A DNA stretch of 14,143 bases from an uncultured Megasphaera sp. (GTDB lineage: Bacteria; Bacillota; Negativicutes; Veillonellales; Megasphaeraceae). Below are positions 6,286 through 13,162 of this stretch, piece after piece. Positions within the stretch are counted from its first letter, which is position 1. The number at the start of each line of letters is the position of its first letter. The notes beneath the pieces are model-generated. The model was given only the letters and a program-made list of their open reading frames with translations. It had not been told where the DNA came from and ran no database searches. The DNA lies in contig CABQJB010000032.1 in assembly GCA_902464195.1 (NCBI GenBank), positions 1-14,143 on the forward strand, read 5' to 3'. The translations under genes and the position numbers were made by a program.

Positions 6286-7142
6286 GCAATGTGACCTATA
6301 CCTATGGCATCGGGACGCCTTTTGAAAAGACGGCCCTCTACGATACGGATGTCGAAATCCACGAAGGGGAATTCGTCGGCATCATTGGTCATACCGGTTC
6401 TGGCAAGTCGACGCTGGTCCAGATACTCAATGGCCTCATCAAGCCGACTTCCGGGACGGTGACTGTCGACGGGACGGATATCGGCAAGAAGACGAAAGAA
6501 GCCATGGCCGTGCGCCATAAGGTCGGCATGGTCTTCCAGTATCCGGAATATCAGCTCTTTGAAGAAACCATTGCCAAAGATATTGCCTTCGGGCCGCGCA
6601 ATTTCGGCCTGAGTGAAGAAGAAATCACGGAACGGGTCAAAGAAGCCATGGATTTCGTCGGCCTCGACTACAAGACCTATGCCGACCGCTCGCCGTTCCG
6701 CCTGAGTGGCGGCCAGATGCGCCGCGTCGCTATTGCCGGTGTCATCGCCATCCATCCGTCGTATCTCATCCTGGATGAACCGTCAGCCGGTCTGGATCCC
6801 ATCGGCCGACGGGAAATTTTTTCGGAAATCCAGCGCTGGCATCAGGAAAAGGGTATTACGGTCATCTTGGTTTCGCATAATATGGACGATATTTCCCGCC
6901 TGGCCAGCCGCCTCCTGGTCTTATCCCACGGGCACATCGTCCTTGACGGCGAACCGCTGGATATTTTTGCGACCCAGCAGCAGGCCCTGCATGATGCTGG
7001 TGTGTCCGTGCCGCCGGTGACGGGGGTCCTTCAATATCTCCAGGGACGGGGCTTTGCTGTCGACGACCGGGTACGGACCGTCGAAGAAGGGGCACAGGCT
7101 ATTTTTGACTGCCTGAAAGGAGGCAAGGGCCATGCTCACTGA
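6270..7142 (+). CDS. ecfA2: ECF transporter energy-coupling ATPase EcfA2
   Basis: A 290-residue ABC ATPase, partner of EcfA1 in the heterodimer bound to EcfT. Walker A GHTGSGKST at 40-48 (the GHTGSGKS form common in EcfA2), Q-loop Q90, signature LSGGQMRR at 145-152, Walker B LILDE at 166-170, and switch H203 are intact. The C-terminal region after about 225 is the extra domain seen in ECF ATPases. The start overlaps the end of ecfA1 by 16 nt, with GGAAGAATTAGGAG upstream inside ecfA1 as the ribosome-binding site, and its own end overlaps ecfT by 11 nt. Translation of the three ECF genes is thus probably coupled. Confidence 0.95.
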   Translation: MSIKLSNVTYTYGIGTPFEKTALYDTDVEIHEGEFVGIIGHTGSGKSTLVQILNGLIKPTSGTVTVDGTDIGKKTKEAMAVRHKVGMVFQYPEYQLFEETIAKDIAFGPRNFGLSEEEITERVKEAMDFVGLDYKTYADRSPFRLSGGQMRRVAIAGVIAIHPSYLILDEPSAGLDPIGRREIFSEIQRWHQEKGITVILVSHNMDDISRLASRLLVLSHGHIVLDGEPLDIFATQQQALHDAGVSVPPVTGVLQYLQGRGFAVDDRVRTVEEGAQAIFDCLKGGKGHAH

Positions 7143-7929
7143 TATTACTTTGGGCCAGTATTTCCCTGGCACGTCTTTTTTGCATAAACTTGATCCGCGC
7201 ATCAAAATCGTCGCGACGATGATCTTCATCATCGCTATCTTCTTTGCCCATTCCCTGGCATCCTATGCCATCGTCACGGCTTTCGTGGCCTTGAATTTCG
7301 CCATTTCCCGCCTGCCGGCGAAATTCATCCTCAAGTCGCTGAAGCCCTTGTGGGTCATCATTATTTTCACTATGGGCGTTCATATCTTCACGACGCCAGG
7401 CGATGTCCTCTGGCAGTATGGTATATTCCATATCACCAAAGAAGGCCTGTATCAGGGGGCGCTCATGACGGCCCGCCTGGTTTTCCTCATCGTCTTTTCG
7501 TCGCTGTTGACGTATACGACGTCGCCTATCGTCCTGACCGACGGCATCGAGCACCTGCTCAATCCCTTTAAGCGCATCGGCGTTCCGGCTCATGAACTGG
7601 CCATGATGATGACCATTGCCCTGCGCTTCATCCCGACCCTTTTGGAAGAAACGGACCGCATCATGAAGGCCCAGACGGCGCGGGGAGCCAACTTTACCAG
7701 CGGCAGCCTCTTACAGCGCGGCAAGAACATGATTCCCCTGCTGGTGCCGCTCTTTGTCAGCGCCTTCCGCCGGGCCGATGACTTGGCGACGGCCATGGAA
7801 GCCCGTTGTTATCGCGGCGGGGAAGGGCGGACGCGGATGAATGAATTGTCCTATACCTACCGGGACGGTATCGCCATGGCCGCCGTCTTGATCGTTACGG
7901 CTGTCCTGGCCGCTATGCGGTGGTTATGA
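7132..7929 (+). CDS. ecfT: ECF transporter transmembrane component EcfT
   Basis: A 265-residue membrane protein that bridges the two ECF ATPases and the substrate-binding S component. Hydrophobic segments are seen near 26-56, 68-88, 105-127, 155-170, 198-212 and 243-262. The two coupling-helix motifs are present: QTARGAN around 181-187 and ARCYRGG around 224-230, whose arginines contact the ATPases in known ECF structures. GGAGG lies within ecfA2 just before the ATG (overlap 11 nt). The stop TGA overlaps the start of truA (ATGA at 7926-7929). Group II modules with ecfA1-ecfA2-ecfT-truA order are common in Firmicutes. Confidence 0.95.
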   Translation: MLTDITLGQYFPGTSFLHKLDPRIKIVATMIFIIAIFFAHSLASYAIVTAFVALNFAISRLPAKFILKSLKPLWVIIIFTMGVHIFTTPGDVLWQYGIFHITKEGLYQGALMTARLVFLIVFSSLLTYTTSPIVLTDGIEHLLNPFKRIGVPAHELAMMMTIALRFIPTLLEETDRIMKAQTARGANFTSGSLLQRGKNMIPLLVPLFVSAFRRADDLATAMEARCYRGGEGRTRMNELSYTYRDGIAMAAVLIVTAVLAAMRWL

Positions 7930-8711
7930 TGAAGAAGAATATCTGCCTCGTCGTCGCCTATGACGGCACCGATTTTCATGGCTTCCAGCGTCAGACCAAT
8001 GCCGAGTCGATACAGGGCTGTATCGAACAGGGTTTGTCGGCTATTTTCCAGGCGCCCATCACGATTTATGGGGCCGCCCGCACCGATGCCGGTGTCCACG
8101 CCCGCGGTCAGGTCGTCAATTTCTATGGCCAGGGCTCGATTCCGACGGAAAAGATTCCCTATGCCATGAAAGGCTATCTGCCGCCGGAAATCGCCGTCCT
8201 GTCGGCCCGGGAGATGCCCGACCGCTTCAGCGTCCGCCACGATAATGTGGGCAAGCATTACCGCTATTCCATCGACAACAACCGCATGCACGACCCCTTC
8301 CTCCTGCGCTACGCCTGGTTCATCCGCAAGACCCTGGACCGGCAGGCCATGCGCCAAGGGGCGGCCATCCTCTTGGGGACTCACGATTTTTCTGCCTTTG
8401 AAGGCCAGAATACGACACCTATGAACCCTGTGAAGACCATGTATTCCATTACCCTCCATGAGCGGGGCCATGTCCTCGACATCGACGTCGTCGGCGACGG
8501 ATTCCTCTATCATATGGTGCGGAACATTGCCGGCGGCCTCGTCGACCTGGGCCTGCACCGCCTGACGCCGGAGCGGTTCCGGGAAATCCTGGCCAGCGGC
8601 GACCGGACCCAGCTCGGGGCGACGGCACCGGCCCAGGGCCTGTGCCTGGAAACCGTCTTTTATGATGAAGGGGAGCTGAAAGGGCGCATTGCCGAATTAG
8701 AGGGAGAATGA
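7926..8711 (+). CDS. truA: tRNA pseudouridine synthase A (TruA)
   Basis: A 261-residue cytoplasmic enzyme that isomerises uridine to pseudouridine at positions 38-40 in the tRNA anticodon arm. The catalytic motif GAARTDAGVHARGQ is intact, with the nucleophilic aspartate at D54. Further family segments are DGTDFHGFQRQ near 13-23 and VVGDGFLYHMVRNIAGGLV in the C-terminal half. Length is typical. The start is ATG at 7926, overlapping the ecfT stop, or ATG at 7929; the GGTGG at 7919-7923 suits the second slightly better, and they differ by one residue. It ends the seven-gene run; no hairpin terminator is visible in the next 85 nt. Confidence 0.95.
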   Translation: MMKKNICLVVAYDGTDFHGFQRQTNAESIQGCIEQGLSAIFQAPITIYGAARTDAGVHARGQVVNFYGQGSIPTEKIPYAMKGYLPPEIAVLSAREMPDRFSVRHDNVGKHYRYSIDNNRMHDPFLLRYAWFIRKTLDRQAMRQGAAILLGTHDFSAFEGQNTTPMNPVKTMYSITLHERGHVLDIDVVGDGFLYHMVRNIAGGLVDLGLHRLTPERFREILASGDRTQLGATAPAQGLCLETVFYDEGELKGRIAELEGE

Positions 8712-8740
8712 GCCTTTTTACAGCAATGATGGGCATAATA

Positions 8741-8749
8741 TGCTATAAT
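8741..8749 (+). promoter_or_regulatory. Extended -10 promoter element for the TrpD-like gene
   Basis: TGC followed by a perfect TATAAT (8744-8749) forms an extended -10, which can work with a weak -35. TTTACA at 8717-8722 is the best -35 but is 21 bp away. It lies 47 nt before the ATG at 8797 and follows the end of the iron/ECF/truA run, so the gene can be transcribed separately. Confidence 0.55.
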
Positions 8750-8796
8750 AAAAGAGAATAGTATAGTTCCGTTTTTTTCAGGCGGAGGTGAGGACC

Positions 8797-9861
8797 ATGC
8801 TGACCAGCTTACTGAAAACCATTACTAAAGGAAAAGACCTTAGCGAACGGGAAAGTGCTATCGTCATGGAACAGATCATGGAAGGGACGATTTCAGACGT
8901 CCAGTTGGCCGCTTTTTTGGCAGCCTTGACGACGAAGGGCGCTTCAGAGCGGGAAATCACGGCCTTTGCCCGGACGATGCGGAAATACAGTATGCACGTT
9001 CCCTGCACGATGGACGTCTTCGACATCGTCGGGACTGGCGGCGGCCGGACCAAGACCTTCAACATCTCGACCACGGCATCGTTCGTCATCGCTGCCGGTG
9101 GCGTCCGCGTCGCCAAGCACGGCAACCGGGCCAAGACCTCGCGCAGCGGTTCTGCTGACGTCCTGGAGGCTTTGGGGGCCAATATCTTCCTCAGTCCCGA
9201 AAGCTGTCTGGACATGCTGGGGCAGATCGGCCTCTGTTATTTCTATACGCGCTATTATTACTATATGATGAAGCGCATCGATGCCGTCCGCGAACAGTTG
9301 GGTATCTATACGGTCTTCGATGTCCTGCGGCCCTTGACCAATCCGGCCCATGCCGCTTATGAGATCCTCGGCGTCAACGCACCGCACCTGGTCGAACCCA
9401 TGGCCCATGTCCTGGCCGCCCTCGGCGTCCGTCACGGCATGGTCGTCTATGGCCAGGATGGCAGCGATGAAATTTTGGCATCGGCAGCGACGACAATCTG
9501 TGAATTTACGCCGGAAGGGTTTTCGACATATGAAATCAGGCCGGAAGATTTCAGCCTGCCCAGAGCTTCGCGGGACGAACTGCGCGGCGGCCTGCCCAAG
9601 CGCAATGCCGCCATTACCCGAGCCGTCCTCGATGGCCGTAAGGGCGGGGCCCGGACGGCAGTCCTCCTCAATGCCGGCGCCGGTCTCTATATCGGTGGCA
9701 GCGTCCTCAACCTCTATGCCGGCGTCCGCAAAGCGGCCCGCCTCATCGACAGCGGCCTGGCCCGGCAGAAACTCGATGATTTCCTCGTCCTGAGCCATCG
9801 CCTGGGAGAAGCAGAAAAAGTGAAGCTCATAGCAGACAAGGACCCAGAAGATATGGTATAA
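8797..9861 (+). CDS. Divergent TrpD-like phosphoribosyltransferase (anthranilate phosphoribosyltransferase family)
   Basis: A 354-residue protein with the TrpD fold: an N-terminal helical domain (about 1-70) and an alpha/beta domain with TFNIST at 87-92, KHGNR at 107-111, SGSADVLEALG at 117-127, RPLTNP at 178-183, and the metal-binding GxDGxDE at 219-225. TrpD joins anthranilate and PRPP in tryptophan synthesis. Several usual residues differ here. The pyrophosphate loop reads GTGGG instead of GTGGD (G83). The segment that normally has F-x-P-x-x-H-P-A-M reads CYFYTRYYYYMM (147-158), with tyrosines in place of the anthranilate-contacting histidine and proline. LLGPLTNP has become VLRPLTNP. No other trp gene is near. 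It may act on another substrate. The start at ATG 8797 follows GGAGGTGA (8784-8791); a GTG at 8788 falls inside that site and is rejected. Confidence 0.8.
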   Translation: MLTSLLKTITKGKDLSERESAIVMEQIMEGTISDVQLAAFLAALTTKGASEREITAFARTMRKYSMHVPCTMDVFDIVGTGGGRTKTFNISTTASFVIAAGGVRVAKHGNRAKTSRSGSADVLEALGANIFLSPESCLDMLGQIGLCYFYTRYYYYMMKRIDAVREQLGIYTVFDVLRPLTNPAHAAYEILGVNAPHLVEPMAHVLAALGVRHGMVVYGQDGSDEILASAATTICEFTPEGFSTYEIRPEDFSLPRASRDELRGGLPKRNAAITRAVLDGRKGGARTAVLLNAGAGLYIGGSVLNLYAGVRKAARLIDSGLARQKLDDFLVLSHRLGEAEKVKLIADKDPEDMV

Positions 9862-9862
9862 T
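9857..9862 (+). promoter_or_regulatory. -10 element for the TVP38-like gene, overlapping the trpD-like stop codon
   Basis: A perfect TATAAT at 9857-9862 includes the TAA stop (9859-9861) of the TrpD-like gene. It lies 44 nt upstream of the next ATG. No good -35 is seen at 16-18 bp, so the evidence is the -10 alone. Confidence 0.4.
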
Positions 9863-9906
9863 AAAGGGCACGAAAAAATTCATTATTATGTGAGGACCGC
9901 ATTTCT

Positions 9907-10599
9907 ATGAATGATAAATATTTAGGCTGGCTCCTTCATATCGGCGGGGGCATCTTAGTCGTCTTAATGTTTTTATCGATTCAGCTCATGGCGCCTGATT
10001 TTTATTCAATCATGTGGCATCTGACCGTTAGTGGTGATCTGGATGGATTAGCCGATTACATTGCTTCTTTTGGCTTCTACGCCATCGGCATCAGTATTTT
10101 CATGATTGCCTTTGTCAATGCCATCGGCCTGCCGTCCATTCCTTTCCTGACCGTCAATGGTATCATCTTCGGCCTCATTCCGGGCATCATCATTTCCTGG
10201 ATCGGCGAAGTCATCGGCATTGAAATCAGTTTCCGCCTGACGCGGACCCTGCTCCGCAAGCAGGCCCAGAAGGTCATTTCCAAGAGCAAGATGCTGGAGA
10301 AACTCGATTCCTACAGCTGCATCAAGACCGTCATGATGGGCCGGGCCATCCCGTATGCACCGAATGTTGTCGTCACGGCGTTCAGCGCCTTGAGTCATAT
10401 TTCTTACCGCGACCATTTTATTGCCAACTTCTTCGGCAAGATGCCGGCCGTCCTGGTCGAAGTCTGGCTGGGCCATGACCTCCTGCGCATCCAGGAACAC
10501 TGGGGCCGCCTGCTCATACTGGTAGCCGTCGTTTCCGTCATCTACGGCATCATCTGGTGGCGCAAGCGTCACATAAAAAAAACCGATATCATAGGGTGA
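9907..10599 (+). CDS. TVP38/TMEM64 (VTT domain) family membrane protein
   Basis: A 230-residue polytopic membrane protein with the VTT/DedA-like fold. Visible signatures are GIIFGLIPGIIISWIGEVIG at 85-104 (the first re-entrant-type G-rich segment) and GRAIPYAPN at 145-153 (the conserved R-x-x-P-x-x-P-like pattern), with hydrophobic helices at about 8-28, 55-75, 152-162 and 202-217. The relatives TMEM41B and VMP1 are lipid scramblases, and DedA proteins are linked to undecaprenyl phosphate or lipid flipping; the substrate of TVP38 members in bacteria is not established. The ATG at 9907 has GTGAGG 11 nt upstream, a long spacing. It is convergent with the radical SAM gene, with the repeat and terminator spacer between. 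Confidence 0.87.
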   Translation: MNDKYLGWLLHIGGGILVVLMFLSIQLMAPDFYSIMWHLTVSGDLDGLADYIASFGFYAIGISIFMIAFVNAIGLPSIPFLTVNGIIFGLIPGIIISWIGEVIGIEISFRLTRTLLRKQAQKVISKSKMLEKLDSYSCIKTVMMGRAIPYAPNVVVTAFSALSHISYRDHFIANFFGKMPAVLVEVWLGHDLLRIQEHWGRLLILVAVVSVIYGIIWWRKRHIKKTDIIG

Positions 10600-10603
10600 A
10601 GTG

Positions 10604-10637
10604 AAAAAAGGAGCTGTCGCATCGCGACAGCTCCTTT
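10604..10637 (-). terminator. Hairpin terminator of the usp-radical SAM transcript
   Basis: GGAGCTGTCGC (10610-10620) pairs perfectly with GCGACAGCTCC (10624-10634) around an ATC loop. On the minus strand the helix is followed by six T (10609-10604), so it is a strong terminator for the minus-strand genes. On the plus strand only three T follow, making it weaker for the TVP38-like gene. The helix core GCTGTCG/CGACAGC is the same as at 1709-1728. Confidence 0.88.
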
Positions 10638-10640
10638 CAA

Positions 10641-10675
10641 GTTGTTAGTTGTTAGTGGCTAGTTGTTAGTTGTTA
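10641..10675. repeat. Five heptanucleotide repeats (GTTGTTA)
   Basis: Exactly five in-register heptads: GTTGTTA, GTTGTTA, GTGGCTA, GTTGTTA, GTTGTTA. Read on the minus strand the units are TAACAAC and TAGCCAC, which fit the same degenerate pattern as the arrays at 1866-1956 and 14113-14143. The array lies between the terminator (10604-10637) and the 18-bp block (10672-10689). Confidence 0.88.
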
Positions 10676-10689
10676 GCGGATGGATTTAA
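10672..10689. repeat. 18-bp dispersed block, copy 2 (matches 1679-1696 inverted)
   Basis: GTTAGCGGATGG, then A, then TTTAA. One base differs from copy 1 read in the opposite orientation. It ends 3 nt from the radical SAM stop codon (10693-10695). In both copies the block lies between the end of a gene and a GCTGTCG-type hairpin terminator, in the same order relative to the transcript. Confidence 0.75.
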
Positions 10690-10692
10690 TTT

Positions 10693-12099
10693 TTACGAGA
10701 TTTCCTGTTCTGACGATTTTTTATCGTCCTGGACGATATCAGTCCATAACTTATCGGCTGCCGGCTGCCAATGTTTAGCATAGGCTTTACATTTGGCACA
10801 GAGGTGTTCAACCGATTCTGGTGACTGCATGTCCGTCGATTTGGCTCCCGTTCGTTTGACCATATCGACGAGGGCCTGGGGATTTTCCAACATCGGGCAG
10901 GGGCGGAGGTGGTTGTGATTGAACGGCTGCCCTTTGGCGTATTCCTTGAATAAGGGCTGCTGGAGACAGGAGATGAGGTCCTGGTCGTTGATATTGGCGC
11001 TGGAATAATGGATGAAGACGCACGGTTCTACATCGCCGTTTGGGTTGATATGGCAGTAATTGCGTCCGCCAGCGACGCAGCCGTCAATGAACTGGCCATC
11101 GTTCTGGAAGTCGATGGCAAAAATCGGTTTGCCGCCTTTGACACTGCGGATTTCACGGATACGCCGTACCATATAAGCACGCTGTTCAGGAGTAGGCAAT
11201 AAATCGACAGAGGCGTCATTGCCTACGGGCATGTAATGGAAATACCAGGTGAACCAGGCTCCCTTGCTGATGAGGAGGTCGAGGAACTTGTCTGACGTGA
11301 CGGTCTGGATGTTTTTACGGGTATAGCAAATCGAAGTACCGAAGACAATGCCGTACTGACGGAGCAGGTCCATGGCGTGCATGACTTTGTCAAAGACGCC
11401 TTCGCCGCGGCGGCTGTCGTTGACTTCGCGGAAACCTTCGACGCTGAGGGAGAAACTGAGGTTGCCGACCTTGACGACTTCCTGGCAGAAGGCATCATCG
11501 ATGAGGGTCCCATTGGTAAAGGCATGGAATTCGCAGTCCGGATGTTTCCGGCAGAGTTTCAGGATGTCTGCTTTGCGGACCAGCGGTTCGCCGCCAGTGA
11601 GGAGGTAGAAATGGCAGCCTACTTCTTTGCCTTGGCTTACGATTTTATCCATGACGTCGTAGGACAGGTTCAGGGTGTGACCATATTCGGCGGCCCAGCA
11701 GCCGATGCAGTGCAGGTTGCAGGCGCTGGTCGGGTCGAAGAGGATGGCCCAGGGAATATTGCAGTGATATATGGCTTTGGCTTCGTCCCGCGTACGCAAA
11801 CCGTAGAAGCCAGATTCAAAGCCCAGGTCCATGACGGCTGTGCGGACTACGTTGGGGTTGAGTGTATCCAGGGCCCGGTTGAGGAATTGGAACCACTTGC
11901 CGCCTTCGTCAATGAGCTTGCGGGCATTATCAAAAGATTCTTTTTCAAATAAGTCACCGAAGAAGGTTTCCATAATCGTTGTCAGTCGTTTCAATGTCTT
12001 CTTACGGTTTTCTGGATTTTTTTCGGCCATGATGCGGTTGACCAGGAGTGCGACCGATTCTTTTTGGGCTTTATACATGAGTTTATTCAAGGGAATCAT
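10693..12099 (-). CDS. Radical SAM protein with SPASM-like C-terminal cysteines
   Basis: A 468-residue enzyme of the radical SAM superfamily. The 4Fe-4S cluster motif CNLHCIGC lies at residues 127-134 (C127, C131, C134), and the SAM-binding GGEPL at 169-173. The C-terminal part has many cysteines (C341, C349, C360, C401, C434, C437) with GDVEPC and CAKC patterns, typical of a SPASM-like auxiliary-cluster domain. An extra helical N-terminal region of about 110 residues precedes the barrel. Members modify peptides, proteins or small molecules; no precursor peptide gene is visible nearby, so the substrate is unknown. Start choice is open: the ATG at 12099 abuts AGGAG with no spacer, whereas TTG at 12090 (residue 4) has AGGAG 9 nt upstream. 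It lies 27 nt after usp on the same strand and is probably co-transcribed. Confidence 0.9.
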   Translation of the reverse strand: MIPLNKLMYKAQKESVALLVNRIMAEKNPENRKKTLKRLTTIMETFFGDLFEKESFDNARKLIDEGGKWFQFLNRALDTLNPNVVRTAVMDLGFESGFYGLRTRDEAKAIYHCNIPWAILFDPTSACNLHCIGCWAAEYGHTLNLSYDVMDKIVSQGKEVGCHFYLLTGGEPLVRKADILKLCRKHPDCEFHAFTNGTLIDDAFCQEVVKVGNLSFSLSVEGFREVNDSRRGEGVFDKVMHAMDLLRQYGIVFGTSICYTRKNIQTVTSDKFLDLLISKGAWFTWYFHYMPVGNDASVDLLPTPEQRAYMVRRIREIRSVKGGKPIFAIDFQNDGQFIDGCVAGGRNYCHINPNGDVEPCVFIHYSSANINDQDLISCLQQPLFKEYAKGQPFNHNHLRPCPMLENPQALVDMVKRTGAKSTDMQSPESVEHLCAKCKAYAKHWQPAADKLWTDIVQDDKKSSEQEIS

Positions 12100-12126
12100 C
12101 TCCTGAGGAGTTTAATGAATTGATGA

Positions 12127-13026
12127 TTAGCGGATAATGAGGACGGGAAGACCGGAATGGGAGGATACGTAGCGGCCGACGCTGCCCAGGAGGACACTTT
12201 CGATGCGGTTCAGGCCGCGGCTGCCCATGACGATGAGGTCCGTTTCCGTATCGGCTGCGGTCTGCAAGATGACCGGACCGGGCGAGCCGATTTTATACAG
12301 GCATTGCAAGGGAACTTGAGATGACAGTTCTTCCTGGCAGCGCAGGAAGGCGTTATGGCCTTTGGTCCGCATGTGAGCGGCTAATTCCTGGAGTTTGTGC
12401 GGTTCCATCGTATTGGGGATGGCCGTGTCGCGCAGGCTGTCGCTGACGCTGGCGACGTAGAGGACGGTCAGGGAAGCGCCATCGCCTTGGGCCAGGACTT
12501 CGGCCTGTTTCAAAGCCTGTAAAGACGATTCAGACCCGTCTACGGGCACGAGAATATGACGGTATGGGCCTTTCTTTTCATCGCGGGCCAGGAGGACCGG
12601 GCAGGGCGCGTGAGTGATGACGTAGGTGCTGACGCTGCCGAGAAGGAAATTCTTGAGGGCCTGGCCGCCGCCGCGGCCCATGCAGATGAGGTCTGCTGAT
12701 TGGGCTTTCTGTTCGGCCAGGATGGCTGCTTCCGGGGCGCTGAGTTCAAAAATAGACTGGACTGACAGTGAAGCGGGTACCATGGCGGCAAATTTTTTTA
12801 ACAGGCCTGTGCTGTTGGCCTGGGCCGAAGCCGTCATTTCATCCATCGTCAGTTCGCTCGTATTTTCCATTTGCCCGAACTGGTTGATGATATCGGCCAT
12901 ATTGGCGACGCTCAGCAGGGTAATGGCACCGCCAGTAATCTTGGCGATGTCGATGGCGTGCTGCAAGGCTTGTTTCGAATGATCGGACCCGTCGATAGGG
13001 ACGAGGATATGCTGATATGATTTCAT
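12127..13026 (-). CDS. Tandem universal stress protein (two UspA domains)
   Basis: A 299-residue cytoplasmic protein made of two UspA domains, about 1-147 and 155-299, each opening with HILVP(I/V)DGS (residues 6-14 and 157-165). Both have the nucleotide-binding pattern G-x2-G-x9-G-S: G117/G120/G130-S131 and G268/G271/G281-S282, so both domains probably bind ATP. Such proteins are linked to survival under starvation, oxidative or other stress; the exact action is not known. The ATG at 13026 is supported by GGAGG 7-8 nt upstream; the frame stays open upstream but lacks initiation signals and would run through the promoter. It leads a probable two-gene transcript with the radical SAM gene. A 12-bp perfect inverted repeat covers its ribosome-binding site. 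Confidence 0.93.
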   Translation of the reverse strand: MKSYQHILVPIDGSDHSKQALQHAIDIAKITGGAITLLSVANMADIINQFGQMENTSELTMDEMTASAQANSTGLLKKFAAMVPASLSVQSIFELSAPEAAILAEQKAQSADLICMGRGGGQALKNFLLGSVSTYVITHAPCPVLLARDEKKGPYRHILVPVDGSESSLQALKQAEVLAQGDGASLTVLYVASVSDSLRDTAIPNTMEPHKLQELAAHMRTKGHNAFLRCQEELSSQVPLQCLYKIGSPGPVILQTAADTETDLIVMGSRGLNRIESVLLGSVGRYVSSHSGLPVLIIR

Positions 13027-13033
13027 AAAAATA

Positions 13034-13072
13034 CCTCCTTCAAGGGTACCTTTAGGATAGCCTTGAAGGAGG
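13034..13072. repeat. Perfect 12-bp inverted repeat covering the usp ribosome-binding site
   Basis: CCTCCTTCAAGG at 13034-13045 and CCTTGAAGGAGG at 13061-13072 are exact reverse complements separated by 15 nt. On the minus strand the arm nearest usp contains the GGAGG used for translation. The other arm lies in the spacer of the candidate usp promoter. There is no T-run, so it is not a normal terminator. Confidence 0.85.
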
Positions 13073-13082
13073 CTGGCGTCAA
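13054..13082 (-). promoter_or_regulatory. Candidate promoter of usp-radical SAM transcript
   Basis: On the minus strand TTGACG (13082-13077, five of six consensus bases) and TATCCT (13059-13054, four of six) are separated by exactly 17 bp. Transcription would start near 13047, giving a leader of about 20 nt. One arm of the inverted repeat then lies between -35 and -10 and the other just after the start, a layout typical of repressor operators. Confidence 0.5.
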
Positions 13083-13095
13083 AGTGGTTTTGCCA

Positions 13096-13132
13096 TATAC
13101 GAACTATAACTCTTGTGCTATAATTAGGTATA
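13096..13132 (+). promoter_or_regulatory. lysR promoter within an imperfect dyad
   Basis: TGC-TATAAT at 13116-13124 is an extended -10 located 38 nt before the lysR ATG. It sits in a dyad: TATAC-N4-TATA (13096-13108) and TATA-N5-GTATA (13119-13132). TATACGAA also occurs as an exact direct repeat at 13096-13103 and 13129-13136, 33 bp apart. LysR-type proteins usually repress their own gene through such sites next to a divergent promoter, so this is a candidate autoregulatory site. Confidence 0.5.
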
Positions 13133-13162
13133 CGAAATGTTTTGTTGCATAAAGGAGCCTTT

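Noticed and set aside
8944..9798. 284-codon minus-strand frame opposite the TrpD-like gene
   Set aside because: Antisense shadow of a gene with intact family motifs; no promoter or ribosome-binding site.
12125..12133. TTAGCGGAT at the usp stop codon resembling the 18-bp block
   Set aside because: Only nine bases match, they encode the natural C-terminal IIR and stop of UspA, and no hairpin or heptads follow; likely coincidence.
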